Numbered from the stretch's first letter, positions 20,225 through 29,698 are shown. The stretch: 64,000 nucleotides of DNA from Belnapia sp. F-4-1 (GCF_000802185.1 NZ_KN676113.1:3138856-3202855); one strand, 5' to 3'. Notes: generated by a model from the sequence alone, not told the origin. Numbers and translations are program-made.

Positions 20225-21184
20225 ATGGCAATGGCCTTCGTCTTCCCTGGCCAGGGCAGCCAGGCCCCCGGCATGGGCCGCGACCTCGCCGCCGCCTTCC
20301 CCGTCGCCCGCGAGGTCTTCCAGGAAGTGGACGAGGCGCTGAAGCAGCACCTTTCCCGCCTGATGTTCGAGGGCCCGGCGGAGGAGCTCACCCTCACCGC
20401 CAATGCCCAGCCCGCGCTGATGGCCCATTCCGTCGCCGTGCTCCGCGTGCTGGAAGGGGAGGGGGGCTTCGAGCTTCCCGCCCGCGTCGCCCTCGTCGCC
20501 GGCCATTCCCTTGGCGAGTACAGCGCACTCACCGCCGCCCGCGCCTTCGACCTCCCGACCGCGGCCCGCCTGCTCCGCCTCCGCGGCGAGGCGATGCAGA
20601 AGGCGACCCCGCCTGGCACCGGCGCCATGGCCGCGCTGCTCGGCGCCGAACTCGCCCAGGCCCAGGCGATCTGCGACGCCGCCAAGGCCGACCCCGAAAC
20701 CGGCCAGGAGGAGGTGGTCCAGATCGCCAACGACAATGGCGGCGGCCAGGTCGTCATCTCCGGCGCCAAAGCCGCCGTCGAGCGCGCCATCGCCGCCGCG
20801 CCGTCCCACGGTATCAAGCGCGCCCTGCCGCTGCCCGTCTCCGCCCCGTTCCATTGCGCGCTGATGGCCCCCGCCGCCGACGCCATGGCGGAGGCCCTGG
20901 CCGAAGCCGCGATCCAGGCGCCGCTCGTGCCTGTCATCGCCAATGTCACCGCCGCCAAGGCAACCGACCCAGTCGAGGTCCGCCGCCTGCTGGTCGAGCA
21001 GGTGACGGCCACCGTCCGCTGGCGCGACTGCGTCGCCAGCATGGCGGCGATGGGTTGCGACCGCTTCGTCGAGCTTGGCGCCGGCAAGGTTCTGACCGGC
21101 CTGATGAAGCGCAATGCGCCCGACGCCACGGCCAGCGCCATCGGCACCCCGGCCGAGGTCGAGGCCTTTCTCAAGACTCTCTGA
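20225..21184 (+). CDS. fabD: Malonyl-CoA:ACP transacylase
   Basis: Transfers malonyl from CoA to acyl carrier protein for fatty-acid elongation. The 319-aa product has the F-P-G-Q-G-S-Q start, the nucleophile motif G-H-S-L-G-E-Y (Ser95), the Q-x-x-x-x-x-G-A-M-A-A-L-L-G region and the S-A-P-F-H-C-A-L-M motif with the catalytic His. GAGGAAA precedes the ATG. First gene of the fatty-acid cluster, separated from fabG by an unusually long 307-bp gap. Confidence 0.97.
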   Translation: MAMAFVFPGQGSQAPGMGRDLAAAFPVAREVFQEVDEALKQHLSRLMFEGPAEELTLTANAQPALMAHSVAVLRVLEGEGGFELPARVALVAGHSLGEYSALTAARAFDLPTAARLLRLRGEAMQKATPPGTGAMAALLGAELAQAQAICDAAKADPETGQEEVVQIANDNGGGQVVISGAKAAVERAIAAAPSHGIKRALPLPVSAPFHCALMAPAADAMAEALAEAAIQAPLVPVIANVTAAKATDPVEVRRLLVEQVTATVRWRDCVASMAAMGCDRFVELGAGKVLTGLMKRNAPDATASAIGTPAEVEAFLKTL

Positions 21185-21491
21185 ACCTTTGCCGCCCCGA
21201 TCACGTGGAGCTCGATCACGCAGCCAGGGCGGCATGTTCAGCCGTGGGTCACGCAAGCGCCCGAGGCCTCCCACCCTTGTGGACGGGAACTGGCACCGCA
21301 GCAGCACCCTCCGCAGGGAGGTCGAAGGCTACCGACGGCGCAACGCCTCCCATGGCCGGCGGAAGACCCCCGCCAGCGACCCGGACCCGGATCGGCCGGT
21401 GTTTCGCGCTGGGCGGCATCGGCGAGGCCGGTGCCGCCCCCCCCCCTCGACCCGGCCGCCCGCGGCCTCAACCCATGACGGGAACCCCAGC
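21185..21491. other. 307-bp gap between fabD and fabG
   Basis: These genes are usually close together. I find no convincing gene in either strand, no terminator with a T tract and no repeat; several frames are open only because of GC bias. It may hold a separate fabG promoter. Confidence 0.5.
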
Positions 21492-22232
21492 ATGTTCGAC
21501 CTGACCGGCCGCACCGCCCTCGTCACCGGCGCCACGGGCGGCATCGGTGCCGCCACCGCCCGCGCCCTCCATGCCCGCGGCGCGAAGCTGGCACTCACCG
21601 GCCGCCGAGCCGCCGAGCTGGAGGCCCTGGCCGCCGAGCTGGGCGGGGAGGGCGTGCTCGTCGCTCCCGCCGACCTCGCCGACCCCGCCGCACCGGCCGC
21701 GCTGGTGGAGCAGGTGGAGGGCACCTTCGGCAGCCTCGACATCCTGGTGAACAATGCCGGCTTCACCCGCGACATGCTGGCGCTGCGCATGGGCGACGCC
21801 GACTGGGCCGCAGTGCTGGAGGTGGACCTTACCGCCCCCTTCCGCCTCGCCCGCGCCGCGCTGCGCGGGATGATGAAGCGCCGGCACGGGCGCATCGTCT
21901 CCATCGCCTCGATCGTCGGCGTCACCGGCAATCCCGGCCAAGCGAACTACGCCGCCGCCAAGGCCGGGCTGATCGGCATGAGCAAGTCGCTGGCGCAGGA
22001 GGTGGCGACGCGCGGCGTGACGGTGAACGTCGTCGCCCCCGGCTTCGTCAAGACAGCGATGACCGACGCCCTGCCCGAAGCAGCGCGGACCAAGCTCATG
22101 GAGCGCATCCCCGCCGGCCGCATGGGCACGCCCGAGGACATCGGCGCCGCCGTCGTCTACCTCGCCAGCGCCGAGGCCGCCTGGGTCACCGGCCAGACCC
22201 TCCACGTCAATGGCGGCATGGCGATGATCTGA
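21492..22232 (+). CDS. fabG: 3-oxoacyl-ACP reductase
   Basis: NADPH-dependent SDR that reduces 3-ketoacyl-ACP in fatty-acid synthesis. The 246-aa product has the T-G-A-T-G-G-I-G cofactor motif, N-N-A-G (87-90), the catalytic Ser140, Tyr153 and Lys157 (Q-A-N-Y-A-A-A-K), and the FabG C-terminus ending V-T-G-Q-T-L-H-V-N-G-G-M-A-M. The frame is open upstream to 21114, but the ATG at 21492 gives the family start M-F-D-L-T-G-R. Confidence 0.97.
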   Translation: MFDLTGRTALVTGATGGIGAATARALHARGAKLALTGRRAAELEALAAELGGEGVLVAPADLADPAAPAALVEQVEGTFGSLDILVNNAGFTRDMLALRMGDADWAAVLEVDLTAPFRLARAALRGMMKRRHGRIVSIASIVGVTGNPGQANYAAAKAGLIGMSKSLAQEVATRGVTVNVVAPGFVKTAMTDALPEAARTKLMERIPAGRMGTPEDIGAAVVYLASAEAAWVTGQTLHVNGGMAMI

Positions 22233-22249
22233 CCGGGGCAGGGGGCTCC

Positions 22250-23221
22250 CTAGTCGACCACCGCCCCCGCCGCCTTGACGACCCCGGTCCAGAAGGGGAT
22301 CTCGCGCCGGATGAAGGCGCCGAATTCCTCGGGCGAGGGCGAGGTCACGACCTGCAACCCCTCGCCGGCCAGCTTCGCCACGACGCCCTGCTGGCCCAGC
22401 GCCCGGAGCGTCGCCTCGTGGAGGCGCGTCACCACCGGCGCCGGCAGGCGCGCCGGCCCCCACATCCCCCACCAGCCTCCGATGTCGAGCTGCGGCAGGC
22501 CGGCCTCCTCCGTGCCGATCACCTCGGGGATGACCGGGAAGGCGCGGCGGGTGGTGAGCGACAGCCCCCTTAGCTGCCCGGTACGGATGAAGGGCAGCAC
22601 CACCGGCGGGGTGCCGATGGTGAGCGGCACGTCGCCGGCCAGCACCGCCTGCAGCGCCGGCGCTCCGCCGCGGAAGGGCACATGGGTCAACTCGATGCCC
22701 GCCACCTTCTCCAGCATGGCGCCTGCGAGGTGCGACGGGGTGCCGTTGCCCGGCGTGGCATAGGCCAGGCGCCCCGGCTCGGCCCGCGCCCGCTCGATCA
22801 ACCCGCGCAGGGAGGTGATGCCGGTCGCGGGCGAAACGGTGATGATCGTCGGGTAGTCGGCGATCTCGGTGATCGGTGTGAAATCGGCGACGGGGTCGAA
22901 GGGCACGCGGCGGTAGAGGGCCGGGTTGACCGCGTGGCTGAAATTGCCGCCGATCAGCACGGATGTGCCATCCGGCTCGCTGCGGGCCACGTATTCGGTG
23001 GCGATGTTGCTGCCCGCGCCGGGCCGGTTGTCGACGACGACCGCCTGGCCCAGCTCCCGCCCGACCGCCTCGCCGAGCACCCGCGCCACGAGGTCGCCCG
23101 ACCCGCCCGGCGGGAAGCCGACAACGAAGCGGATCGGCCGGCCCGGCTGCGCGCGCAACGGGGCGGGCGCGAGCGCGGCCGCGCCGCTGCCGATCAGGAA
23201 CGCCCGGCGAAAGACCGACAT
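22250..23221 (-). CDS. Bug-family (TctC-type) tripartite transporter substrate-binding protein
   Basis: Periplasmic solute receptor of the very large Bug/TctC family, 323 aa. Signal peptide with A-P-L-R-A-Q cleavage, then P-I-R-F-V-V-G-F-P-P-G-G, the D-N-R-P-G-A-G-S-N-I-A family motif, and H-V-P-F-R-G-G-A-P-A-L-Q. AGGAGGA lies 6 bases before the ATG. No TctA/TctB membrane genes adjoin it, common for Bug proteins, which often expand without partners. It sits on the opposite strand inside the fab cluster, ending 17 bases after fabG, suggesting an insertion. Confidence 0.93.
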   Translation of the reverse strand: MSVFRRAFLIGSGAAALAPAPLRAQPGRPIRFVVGFPPGGSGDLVARVLGEAVGRELGQAVVVDNRPGAGSNIATEYVARSEPDGTSVLIGGNFSHAVNPALYRRVPFDPVADFTPITEIADYPTIITVSPATGITSLRGLIERARAEPGRLAYATPGNGTPSHLAGAMLEKVAGIELTHVPFRGGAPALQAVLAGDVPLTIGTPPVVLPFIRTGQLRGLSLTTRRAFPVIPEVIGTEEAGLPQLDIGGWWGMWGPARLPAPVVTRLHEATLRALGQQGVVAKLAGEGLQVVTSPSPEEFGAFIRREIPFWTGVVKAAGAVVD

Positions 23222-23861
23222 GCCGCTTCCTCCTGGGCCTGCGAGGGGCCCGTTCTTGCTTGTGGACCGACTAAACCCCGCAACGCCTCCCGGCGCCAGT
23301 AGCCGCGGGCACGGGAGGCCCGTCCGTCCCGGCCTCCGGCATCCATGGTCCGGCCCATCGCTTTTTGTTGCGCCATCGCCCGCGCAACCCGAGACTGCCT
23401 GGCCCGCTTCAGCCGCAGCAGCCGAGGCAGCGATGGTGCGTCTCACTCCGCCCCGACTTCCGCCGGACTCCCTGGTCGGGCCCTGGCCCGACGGGCCCTG
23501 GTGGCTGCTCGGCGCCGCCGCGCTCGCCGCCCCCTTTGCCGTGTTCGCCCAGGGTGCCGACCTGCATCTGGCGGTCGCCGCCGGCCTCGCCTGCCTCGTC
23601 TCGCCCTCGGCCGCGATCGAGGCGATGATGGGCGTCGCCCGCCTCGCCCAGCTGGCTGCCCCGCCGCGTTGATGCTGCGCCGCGTCATCCGCGCAGGTCA
23701 CGCCGAAGCCACCAAAGGGACTTGCCAGCGCCGCCAACACCGCCTACGCCCCGTCCGGGTTCCGCGTTAACCACCCCCCGCCTCCGTGCGGCACGCCGCG
23801 ATTCCGGGCATGGGCTGGTCGACGCCGGGGGCATGACTGTTGATTTGGAGACTGGCACGCG
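23222..23861. other. Long non-conserved-looking stretch before acpP
   Basis: 640 bases between the Bug gene start and acpP. Apart from one doubtful 79-codon frame (23433-23672) I see nothing coding. The final 150 bases should contain the acpP promoter; a weak candidate is TTGCCA (23722) with TACGCC 17 bases on. AT content rises only near 23760-23850. Confidence 0.4.
23433..23672 (+). CDS. Possible small membrane protein (doubtful)
   Basis: A 79-codon frame with GAGG 6-9 bases before the ATG. The product would have one or two hydrophobic stretches (W-W-L-L-G-A-A-A-L-A-A-P-F-A-V-F and L-A-V-A-A-G-L-A-C-L-V). I recognise no family. In DNA this GC-rich open frames arise easily, so this is listed mainly because nothing else explains the region. 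Confidence 0.3.
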   Translation: MVRLTPPRLPPDSLVGPWPDGPWWLLGAAALAAPFAVFAQGADLHLAVAAGLACLVSPSAAIEAMMGVARLAQLAAPPR

Positions 23862-24098
23862 ATGAGCGAGACCGCCGAGAAGGTTAAGAAGATTGTCGTC
23901 GAGCACCTCGGCGTGGACGAGGCCAAGGTGACCGAGGACGCCTCCTTCATCGACGACCTGGGCGCCGACAGCCTCGACACCGTCGAGCTGGTGATGGCCT
24001 TCGAGGAGGCCTTCGGCGTGGAGATCCCGGACGATGCGGCCGAGAAGATCACCACGGTGAAGGACGCCATCGCCTATATCGACGGCCAGAAGGGCTGA
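23862..24098 (+). CDS. acpP: Acyl carrier protein
   Basis: Carries growing acyl chains on a phosphopantetheine arm. The 78-aa acidic protein has the prosthetic-group site [10 protein letters not shown] (Ser37) and the four-helix ACP pattern ending D-A-I-A-Y-I-D. Followed 42 bases later by fabF. Confidence 0.98.
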   Translation: MSETAEKVKKIVVEHLGVDEAKVTEDASFIDDLGADSLDTVELVMAFEEAFGVEIPDDAAEKITTVKDAIAYIDGQKG

Positions 24099-24140
24099 GG
24101 CCCTTCTCCGCCACGACCGAGACTGGGAAGAGGGTGTAGC

Positions 24141-25424
24141 GTGTTCGCACAGGCTGCCGCGCCGCGGCGCGTTGTCGTCACCGGCATGGGCATCGCCAGC
24201 CCGCTCGGCCTCGGCGTCGAGCGGGTTTGGAAGCGCCTCGTCGAGGGGCAGAGCGGCATCGCCGCCATCCAGTCCTTCGACGTGAAAGACCTGCCGGCCA
24301 AGGTCGCCGGCCAGGTTCCCGTCGGCACCAAGGCCGAAGGCGGGCTCGACCTCGCCGAATGGATCTCGGTCAAGGATCAGAAGAAGATGGACCGCTTCAT
24401 CCAGCTCGCCCTCGTGGCGGCGGTGGAAGCGGTCGAGGATTCCGGCTGGATGCCGGAGGATGAGGAAGGCCGTTGCGCCACCGGCGTGATGATCGGCTCC
24501 GGCATCGGCGGCCTCACCACCATCTACGAAAGCTCCCAGCTCATCGCCCAGGGCAAGGGGAAGCGCGTCTCGCCCTTCTTCATCCCGAGCGCGCTGATCA
24601 ACCTCGCCTCCGGCCATGTCTCCATCCGCTACGGCTTCAAGGGCCCGAACCATGCGGTGGTGACGGCCTGCGCCACCGGCGTGCACGCCCTCGGCGACGC
24701 CGCCCGGCTGATCGCCTTCGGCGATGCCGATGTCATGGTCGCCGGCGGCGCCGAGGCCGCGGTCAGCGAGATCGGCATGGCCGGCTTCTGCGCCTCCCGC
24801 GCCCTCTCCACCGCCTACAACGACAACCCGGCCGAGGCCTCCCGCCCCTGGGACGAGGGCCGCGACGGCTTCGTCATGGGCGAGGGCGCCGGCGTCGTCG
24901 TGCTCGAGGAGTACGAGCACGCGAAGAAGCGCGGCGCGAAGATCTATGCCGAGGTCATCGGCTACGGCATGTCGGGCGACGCCCACCACATCACCGCCCC
25001 GTCGGATACCGGCGACGGGGCCTTCCGCTCCATGCGCGCCGCGCTGCGGAGCGCCGGCGTCGCCCCGGCCGAGGTGCAGTACGTCAATGCCCACGGCACC
25101 TCGACGCCGCTCGGCGACGACCTCGAGCTCGGCGCGGTGGAGCGCCTGTGGGGCGACGACGCCCGCGGCCTGGCGATGTCCTCGACCAAGTCCGCCATCG
25201 GCCACCTGCTCGGCGCGGCCGGCGCGGTGGAGGGCATCTTCTCCATCCTCGCTATCCGCGACGGCATCGCCCCGCCGACGCTGAACCTCGAGAAGGCGTC
25301 GAAGGAGAGCCCGATCGACCGGGTCGCCAAGGTGGCGCAGGAGCGGAAGATCGAGGTGGCGCTGTCGAACAGCTTCGGCTTCGGCGGCACCAACGCCAGC
25401 ATCGTCTTCCGCGCGGCGCCCTGA
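24141..25424 (+). CDS. fabF: Beta-ketoacyl-ACP synthase II
   Basis: Condenses malonyl-ACP with acyl-ACP in chain elongation. The 427-aa product has the thiolase-fold catalytic triad: Cys177 in T-A-C-A-T-G, His in N-A-H-G-T-S-T and His in S-A-I-G-H-L-L-G-A-A-G, plus the C-terminal N-S-F-G-F-G-G-T-N motif. The start is GTG, preceded by GGGAAGAGGG. The TGA stop overlaps the apparent CTG start of mltG. Confidence 0.97.
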   Translation: MFAQAAAPRRVVVTGMGIASPLGLGVERVWKRLVEGQSGIAAIQSFDVKDLPAKVAGQVPVGTKAEGGLDLAEWISVKDQKKMDRFIQLALVAAVEAVEDSGWMPEDEEGRCATGVMIGSGIGGLTTIYESSQLIAQGKGKRVSPFFIPSALINLASGHVSIRYGFKGPNHAVVTACATGVHALGDAARLIAFGDADVMVAGGAEAAVSEIGMAGFCASRALSTAYNDNPAEASRPWDEGRDGFVMGEGAGVVVLEEYEHAKKRGAKIYAEVIGYGMSGDAHHITAPSDTGDGAFRSMRAALRSAGVAPAEVQYVNAHGTSTPLGDDLELGAVERLWGDDARGLAMSSTKSAIGHLLGAAGAVEGIFSILAIRDGIAPPTLNLEKASKESPIDRVAKVAQERKIEVALSNSFGFGGTNASIVFRAAP

Positions 25425-26401
25425 GGCGCTTTCTCCGCATTGCCGGGGCGGCTTTCGTCGCCCTGGTTCTCCTTGCCGCGGCCGGCGCGGGCTGGGCCTG
25501 GCATCGCTTCCAGTCCCCCGGCCCGCTGGTTGAACAGGCCCAGCTTGTCATCCCCCGCGGCGGGACGGAGGCCATCGCCGCCGCCCTCCGCCGCGCCGGG
25601 GTGATCGAGGAGCCCCGTCTTTTCACCCTCGCCACCCTGGCGACGCGGGGCGATGGTCCGCTGCGCGCCGCCGAATTCGCCTTTCCCCCCGGCGCCTCGA
25701 TGGCGCAGGTGCTCGACATCCTGCGCCATGCCCGCCCGGCGCAGCGCCGGGTGACGATCCCCGAGGGCCTCACCGCCCGCCAGATCGCCGCCCTCCTTGC
25801 CCGCACCGAGGGCCTCACCGGCGAACCTCCCGCCTTCGCCGAGGGCACCGTCCTTCCGGAAACATACGCCTACAACTGGGGCGACGACCGCTCCGGCCTG
25901 CTCCGCCGTGCTGAATCCGCCATGCTCCAGGCGCTGGCCGAAGCCTGGTCCGCCCGCGCCGGCAACCTGCCGCTTGCGACGCCGCGCGAGGCGCTGGTCC
26001 TCGCCAGCATCGTCGAGCGCGAAACCTCGGTGCCGGAGGAGCGGCCGCGCGTCGCCGCCGTCTTCCTCAACCGCCTCCGCGCGGGGATGCCCCTGCAATC
26101 GGACCCGACGGTCGCCTATGCCGCCGCCGACGGCGCCCCGCTCGACCGTCCGCTGAGCCGCGCCGACCTCGACCGAGACCACCCCTTCAACACCTACAAG
26201 GTAAGGGGCCTGCCGCCCGCTCCCATCGCCGCGCCGGGCGTCGCCGCCCTGCGCGCCGTGACCCGCCCTGCCGCGACGGAGGACCTCTACTTCGTCGCCG
26301 ATGGCAGCGGCGGCCATGCCTTCGCCCGGACGCTGGAGGAGCACAACCGCAACGTCGCCCGCTGGCGGGAGATCGAGCGCCGCCGCGGCGCGGGCCTGTA
26401 G
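25421..26401 (+). CDS. mltG: Endolytic murein transglycosylase MltG
   Basis: Inner-membrane lytic transglycosylase that cuts nascent peptidoglycan strands and sets glycan length. About 326 aa: a basic start (R-R-F-L-R), one transmembrane helix (about 6-24), a LysM-like region, then the catalytic domain with L-P-E-T-Y-A-Y, A-S-I-V-E-R-E-T (catalytic Glu), F-L-N-R-L, L-Q-S-D-P-T-V and F-N-T-Y-x-x-x-G-L-P-P-x-P-I. No ATG, GTG or TTG in this frame lies near the natural N-terminus; the best candidate is CTG at 25421, forming CTGA with the fabF stop. Placement after fabF is conserved widely. Confidence 0.92.
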   Translation: MRRFLRIAGAAFVALVLLAAAGAGWAWHRFQSPGPLVEQAQLVIPRGGTEAIAAALRRAGVIEEPRLFTLATLATRGDGPLRAAEFAFPPGASMAQVLDILRHARPAQRRVTIPEGLTARQIAALLARTEGLTGEPPAFAEGTVLPETYAYNWGDDRSGLLRRAESAMLQALAEAWSARAGNLPLATPREALVLASIVERETSVPEERPRVAAVFLNRLRAGMPLQSDPTVAYAAADGAPLDRPLSRADLDRDHPFNTYKVRGLPPAPIAAPGVAALRAVTRPAATEDLYFVADGSGGHAFARTLEEHNRNVARWREIERRRGAGL

Positions 26402-26408
26402 GGACTGC

Positions 26409-26437
26409 GGTCGAGGAAGGCGCTGCCCTCCTCGACC
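26409..26437. terminator. Hairpin between convergent mltG and a small lipoprotein gene
   Basis: Perfect 9-bp arms (26409-26417 with 26429-26437) and an 11-nt loop, 8 bases after the mltG stop. The T tract is weak. It probably works on both strands, since the two genes converge here. Confidence 0.55.
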
Positions 26438-26467
26438 TTCACACCTCGAAGCAGCGTCTTGGGGATC

Positions 26468-26626
26468 CTAGTCGATCACATCGCCCACGGCATGGATCGG
26501 CGCCCCGAGCGGCTTGCCCACCACCGGCACGACGGAGATCACATCCCCCGTCACCCGGAAGGGCAGTGCCACCAGCCCACAGCCGGACAGCGAGACCGCC
26601 GCCAGCACCAGCATCAACACGCGCAT
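26468..26626 (-). CDS. 52-aa lipoprotein (DUF6726-like)
   Basis: Short gene with a strong AAGGAGG 5 bases before its ATG. The product has a hydrophobic signal and lipobox L-S-G-C (Cys16), then L-V-A-L-P-F-R-V-T-G-D-V-I-S and V-V-G-K-P-L-G-A-P-I, ending A-V-G-D-V-I-D. This matches my recollection of the tiny DUF6726 lipoproteins of alphaproteobacteria; function unknown. It lies 50 bases after the ABC ATPase gene on the same strand, so they may be co-transcribed. Confidence 0.82.
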   Translation of the reverse strand: MRVLMLVLAAVSLSGCGLVALPFRVTGDVISVVPVVGKPLGAPIHAVGDVID

Positions 26627-26676
26627 CAGTCCCTCCTTCTCCGTTCGCCGCCCGAACGCATTCGGCCCGGCTCCGT

Positions 26677-27394
<718 letters not shown>

Positions 27395-27396
<2 letters not shown>

Positions 27397-28075
27397 GGTG
27401 CCATGCGGGTTCCGGGATGCCAGCCGATATGGGCGCAGAAGTGCCATCGGCCTAGCGCTATCGGGTATCGGAGTATTACGGATGGGCGCGACGCCGGCCA
27501 GGGCGGCCGGTCCGGTCCGCCTCCTCGCCCTCGGCGACAGCCTGACCGCCGGCTACGGGCTGCCCCCCGGCGAGGGCTTCGTCCCGCGCCTCCAGGCGGC
27601 GCTTCAGGCCCGCGGCCGCGAGGTGCGCGTGATCGATGGCGGCGTCTCCGGCGACACCACGGCCGGCGGCCTCGCCCGGCTCGACTGGGCCCTCGCCGAC
27701 AACCCGCAGGCCGCGATCGTCGAGCTTGGCGGCAATGACGGGCTGCGCGGTCTGCCCCCCGCCGAGACCCGCCGCAACCTCGCCGCCATCCTCGACCGCC
27801 TGGCCGCCCGCCGCATCCCGGTGCTGCTCTCCGGCATGCTCGCCCCACCCAACCTTGGCGCCGAGTATGGCCGGGAGTTCCAGGCGGTCTTCCACGACCT
27901 GGCGCGCGAGCGGCCCGGCCTCGTTTTCGACCCCTTCTTCCTCGAAGGCATCGCCTGTGACGCCGCGCTGAACCAGGCGGACGGCATCCACCCCAACCCC
28001 CGCGGCGTAGAGCGATTGGTTGCCCGCATCCTGCCCGCGGTCGAGACCCTGCTGGACCGAGTCACCCCTGCCTGA
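27395..28075 (+). CDS. tesA: Exported arylesterase/lysophospholipase (TesA-type SGNH hydrolase)
   Basis: Periplasmic GDSL-family esterase/thioesterase. The catalytic blocks are G-D-S-L-T-A-G-Y-G (Ser), G-G (oxyanion), G-G-N-D and D-G-I-H-P-N (Asp and His). The ATG at 27482 would leave no signal peptide, while the ATG at 27395 yields a twin-arginine-like leader (R-Y-G-R-R-S-A-I-G-L-A-L) cleaved after A-R-A. I prefer the latter, giving 226 aa, although it means the 5' ends of tesA and the divergent ATPase overlap within CCATGG. Confidence 0.88.
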
Positions 28076-28088
28076 AGGAGTGTCCCCG

Positions 28089-28628
28089 ATGATCCGCCTC
28101 TTCGTCGCCCTGGCCCTGCCGCCCGCCATCAAGGACCAGCTCGCGGAGCTCTCGGGCGGCATCCCCGGCGCCCGCTGGGTGCCGCCGGAGAACTACCACC
28201 TCACCCTCCGCTTCATCGGGGAGGTCGAGTCCTGGCAGGCCCAGGACGTGGACGATGCCCTCGCCAATATCCGCGCCCGCCCCTTCGAACTCTCGCTCCG
28301 GGGCTTGGGCACCTTTGAAAAGGCCGGCCGCATTAGCGCCCTCTGGGTCGGCGTCGAGAAGACCGAGGCGCTGGCCTTCCTCCAGGCCAAGGTCGAGACC
28401 GCCCTGCAGCGCGTCGGCCTCGAGCCCGAGCGCAAGCGCTTCGCTCCGCATGTCACCCTGGCCCGCACCGACCGCGCCGCGCCGGACAAGCTGATCCAGT
28501 TCGTCCAGGCGCATAACCTGTTCCGCGCCCCGCCCGTCCCGGTCGAGAGCTTCACCCTCTATTCCAGCCTGCTCGGCAAGGAGCAGGCCTTCTACGTGCC
28601 CGAGGTCGAATACGCCCTCGCCGCCTGA
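28089..28628 (+). CDS. thpR: RNA 2',3'-cyclic phosphodiesterase
   Basis: 2H-phosphoesterase superfamily enzyme (LigT/ThpR) that opens 2',3'-cyclic phosphates on RNA. The 179-aa product has the two H-x-T motifs: H-L-T-L-R-F (His37) and H-V-T-L-A-R (His121). AAGGAG lies 8 bases before the ATG. It follows tesA after 13 bases. Confidence 0.94.
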   Translation: MIRLFVALALPPAIKDQLAELSGGIPGARWVPPENYHLTLRFIGEVESWQAQDVDDALANIRARPFELSLRGLGTFEKAGRISALWVGVEKTEALAFLQAKVETALQRVGLEPERKRFAPHVTLARTDRAAPDKLIQFVQAHNLFRAPPVPVESFTLYSSLLGKEQAFYVPEVEYALAA

Positions 28629-28689
28629 GGCGGGGCAGGGGGGCGCACCCGCATCGACTTTCCTTGCGGCCCCGTCTAGGGTCCGGCCG

Positions 28690-29031
28690 GTGACACGCCG
28701 GCCGTCCTTCCTGCTGATCGCCGCCCTGCTGCTGCAGGCGATCCTCGCCCCGGCGCATGGTCTGGCGACGGCCGGCCGCGGCCTGCCCCTTGCCTTCTGC
28801 AAGGCCGATGGCACCGGCGCGGCCGGCGGCGGCCCTGCCGCCCTGCCGCATCTTGCCGATTGCCTAGCCTGCCATGCCTTGCCGGCCGGCGCCGCGCTCG
28901 ACCCGCCGCCCTTGCCGGACCCGTCATGGAGCCTCATCGGCAGGCCGGTCGCCACCGCCTTCCCGGCTTCGATCCCGCGCGTCCGCTACGGCCCGCCCGG
29001 CGGCGCCCGCGCGCCGCCCTGGCTCTCCTGA
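28690..29031 (+). CDS. DUF2946-like exported protein with Cys-His motif
   Basis: A 113-aa protein with a GTG start, a signal or anchor sequence (F-L-L-I-A-A-L-L-L-Q-A-I-L-A), and a C-L-A-C-H motif near residue 60 with a preceding lone Cys. This resembles the DUF2946 proteins often found next to copper genes, and the next gene is a copper chaperone, so a role in periplasmic copper handling is inferred. Similarity is partial; the Pro-rich C-terminus looks unstructured. Confidence 0.6.
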   Translation: MTRRPSFLLIAALLLQAILAPAHGLATAGRGLPLAFCKADGTGAAGGGPAALPHLADCLACHALPAGAALDPPPLPDPSWSLIGRPVATAFPASIPRVRYGPPGGARAPPWLS

Positions 29032-29067
29032 TCCCCCTTCACGCCATACCGGATTCAGGAGAACCCC

Positions 29068-29535
29068 ATGCCCATCCTTCGCCGCAGCCTGCTGGCCCTG
29101 GCCTGCCTCGCCCCCCTCCCGGCCCTCGCGCATGAGGCCGTCACCATCGGCGACATCCAGGTGACCGAGCCCTGGTCCCGCGCCGCCGGGGCGAACGGCA
29201 CCGGCGCCGGCTTCCTCACCATCCGCAACGCCGGCACCCAGCCCGACCGCCTGCTTTCCGCCGCCTCGTCCATCGCCCGCAGCGTCGAGCTGCACACCCA
29301 TGTCCGCGATGGCGAGGTGATGCGCATGCGACAGGCCGAAGGCGGCATCCCCATTCCGCCCGGCGCCACCGTCACCCTCCGGCCCGGCGGCTTCCACGTC
29401 ATGCTGATCGGCCTGGCGCAGCCGCTGGCCGCGGGCAGCGACGTCCCGCTCACCCTCCGCTTCGAGCGGGCGGGCGAGACGCAGGTGATGCTGCATGTCG
29501 GCGCCGCCGGCGCCCGCGGGCCGGCCCATCACTGA
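29068..29535 (+). CDS. Periplasmic copper chaperone PCu(A)C
   Basis: Delivers Cu(I) to the CuA centre or to ScoI-type proteins for cytochrome oxidase assembly. The 155-aa product has a signal peptide cleaved after A-L-A and the methionine/histidine copper site: H-T-H in E-L-H-T-H-V, M-R-M in G-E-V-M-R-M, and the later F-H-V-M. W-S-R-A near the mature start and the G-A-x-V-T-L-R-P-G-G motif are family features. Suits the oxidase genes at the window start. Confidence 0.95.
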   Translation: MPILRRSLLALACLAPLPALAHEAVTIGDIQVTEPWSRAAGANGTGAGFLTIRNAGTQPDRLLSAASSIARSVELHTHVRDGEVMRMRQAEGGIPIPPGATVTLRPGGFHVMLIGLAQPLAAGSDVPLTLRFERAGETQVMLHVGAAGARGPAHH

Positions 29536-29698
29536 GGGCCCGGCCGGCGCATCCTCCATGGCGGCGCCGGCCCACCTTCCCACCAAGCCGGCCGGCACGG
29601 GCAGCCCTATGGGGCGGCTGCGTCCCGAACGGCATCGCCTCCCGCGTCGCCGCCTCCGCGGCCCTTGGCGCTGCCGTCCCCGCCTCGGCGATCAGGCC

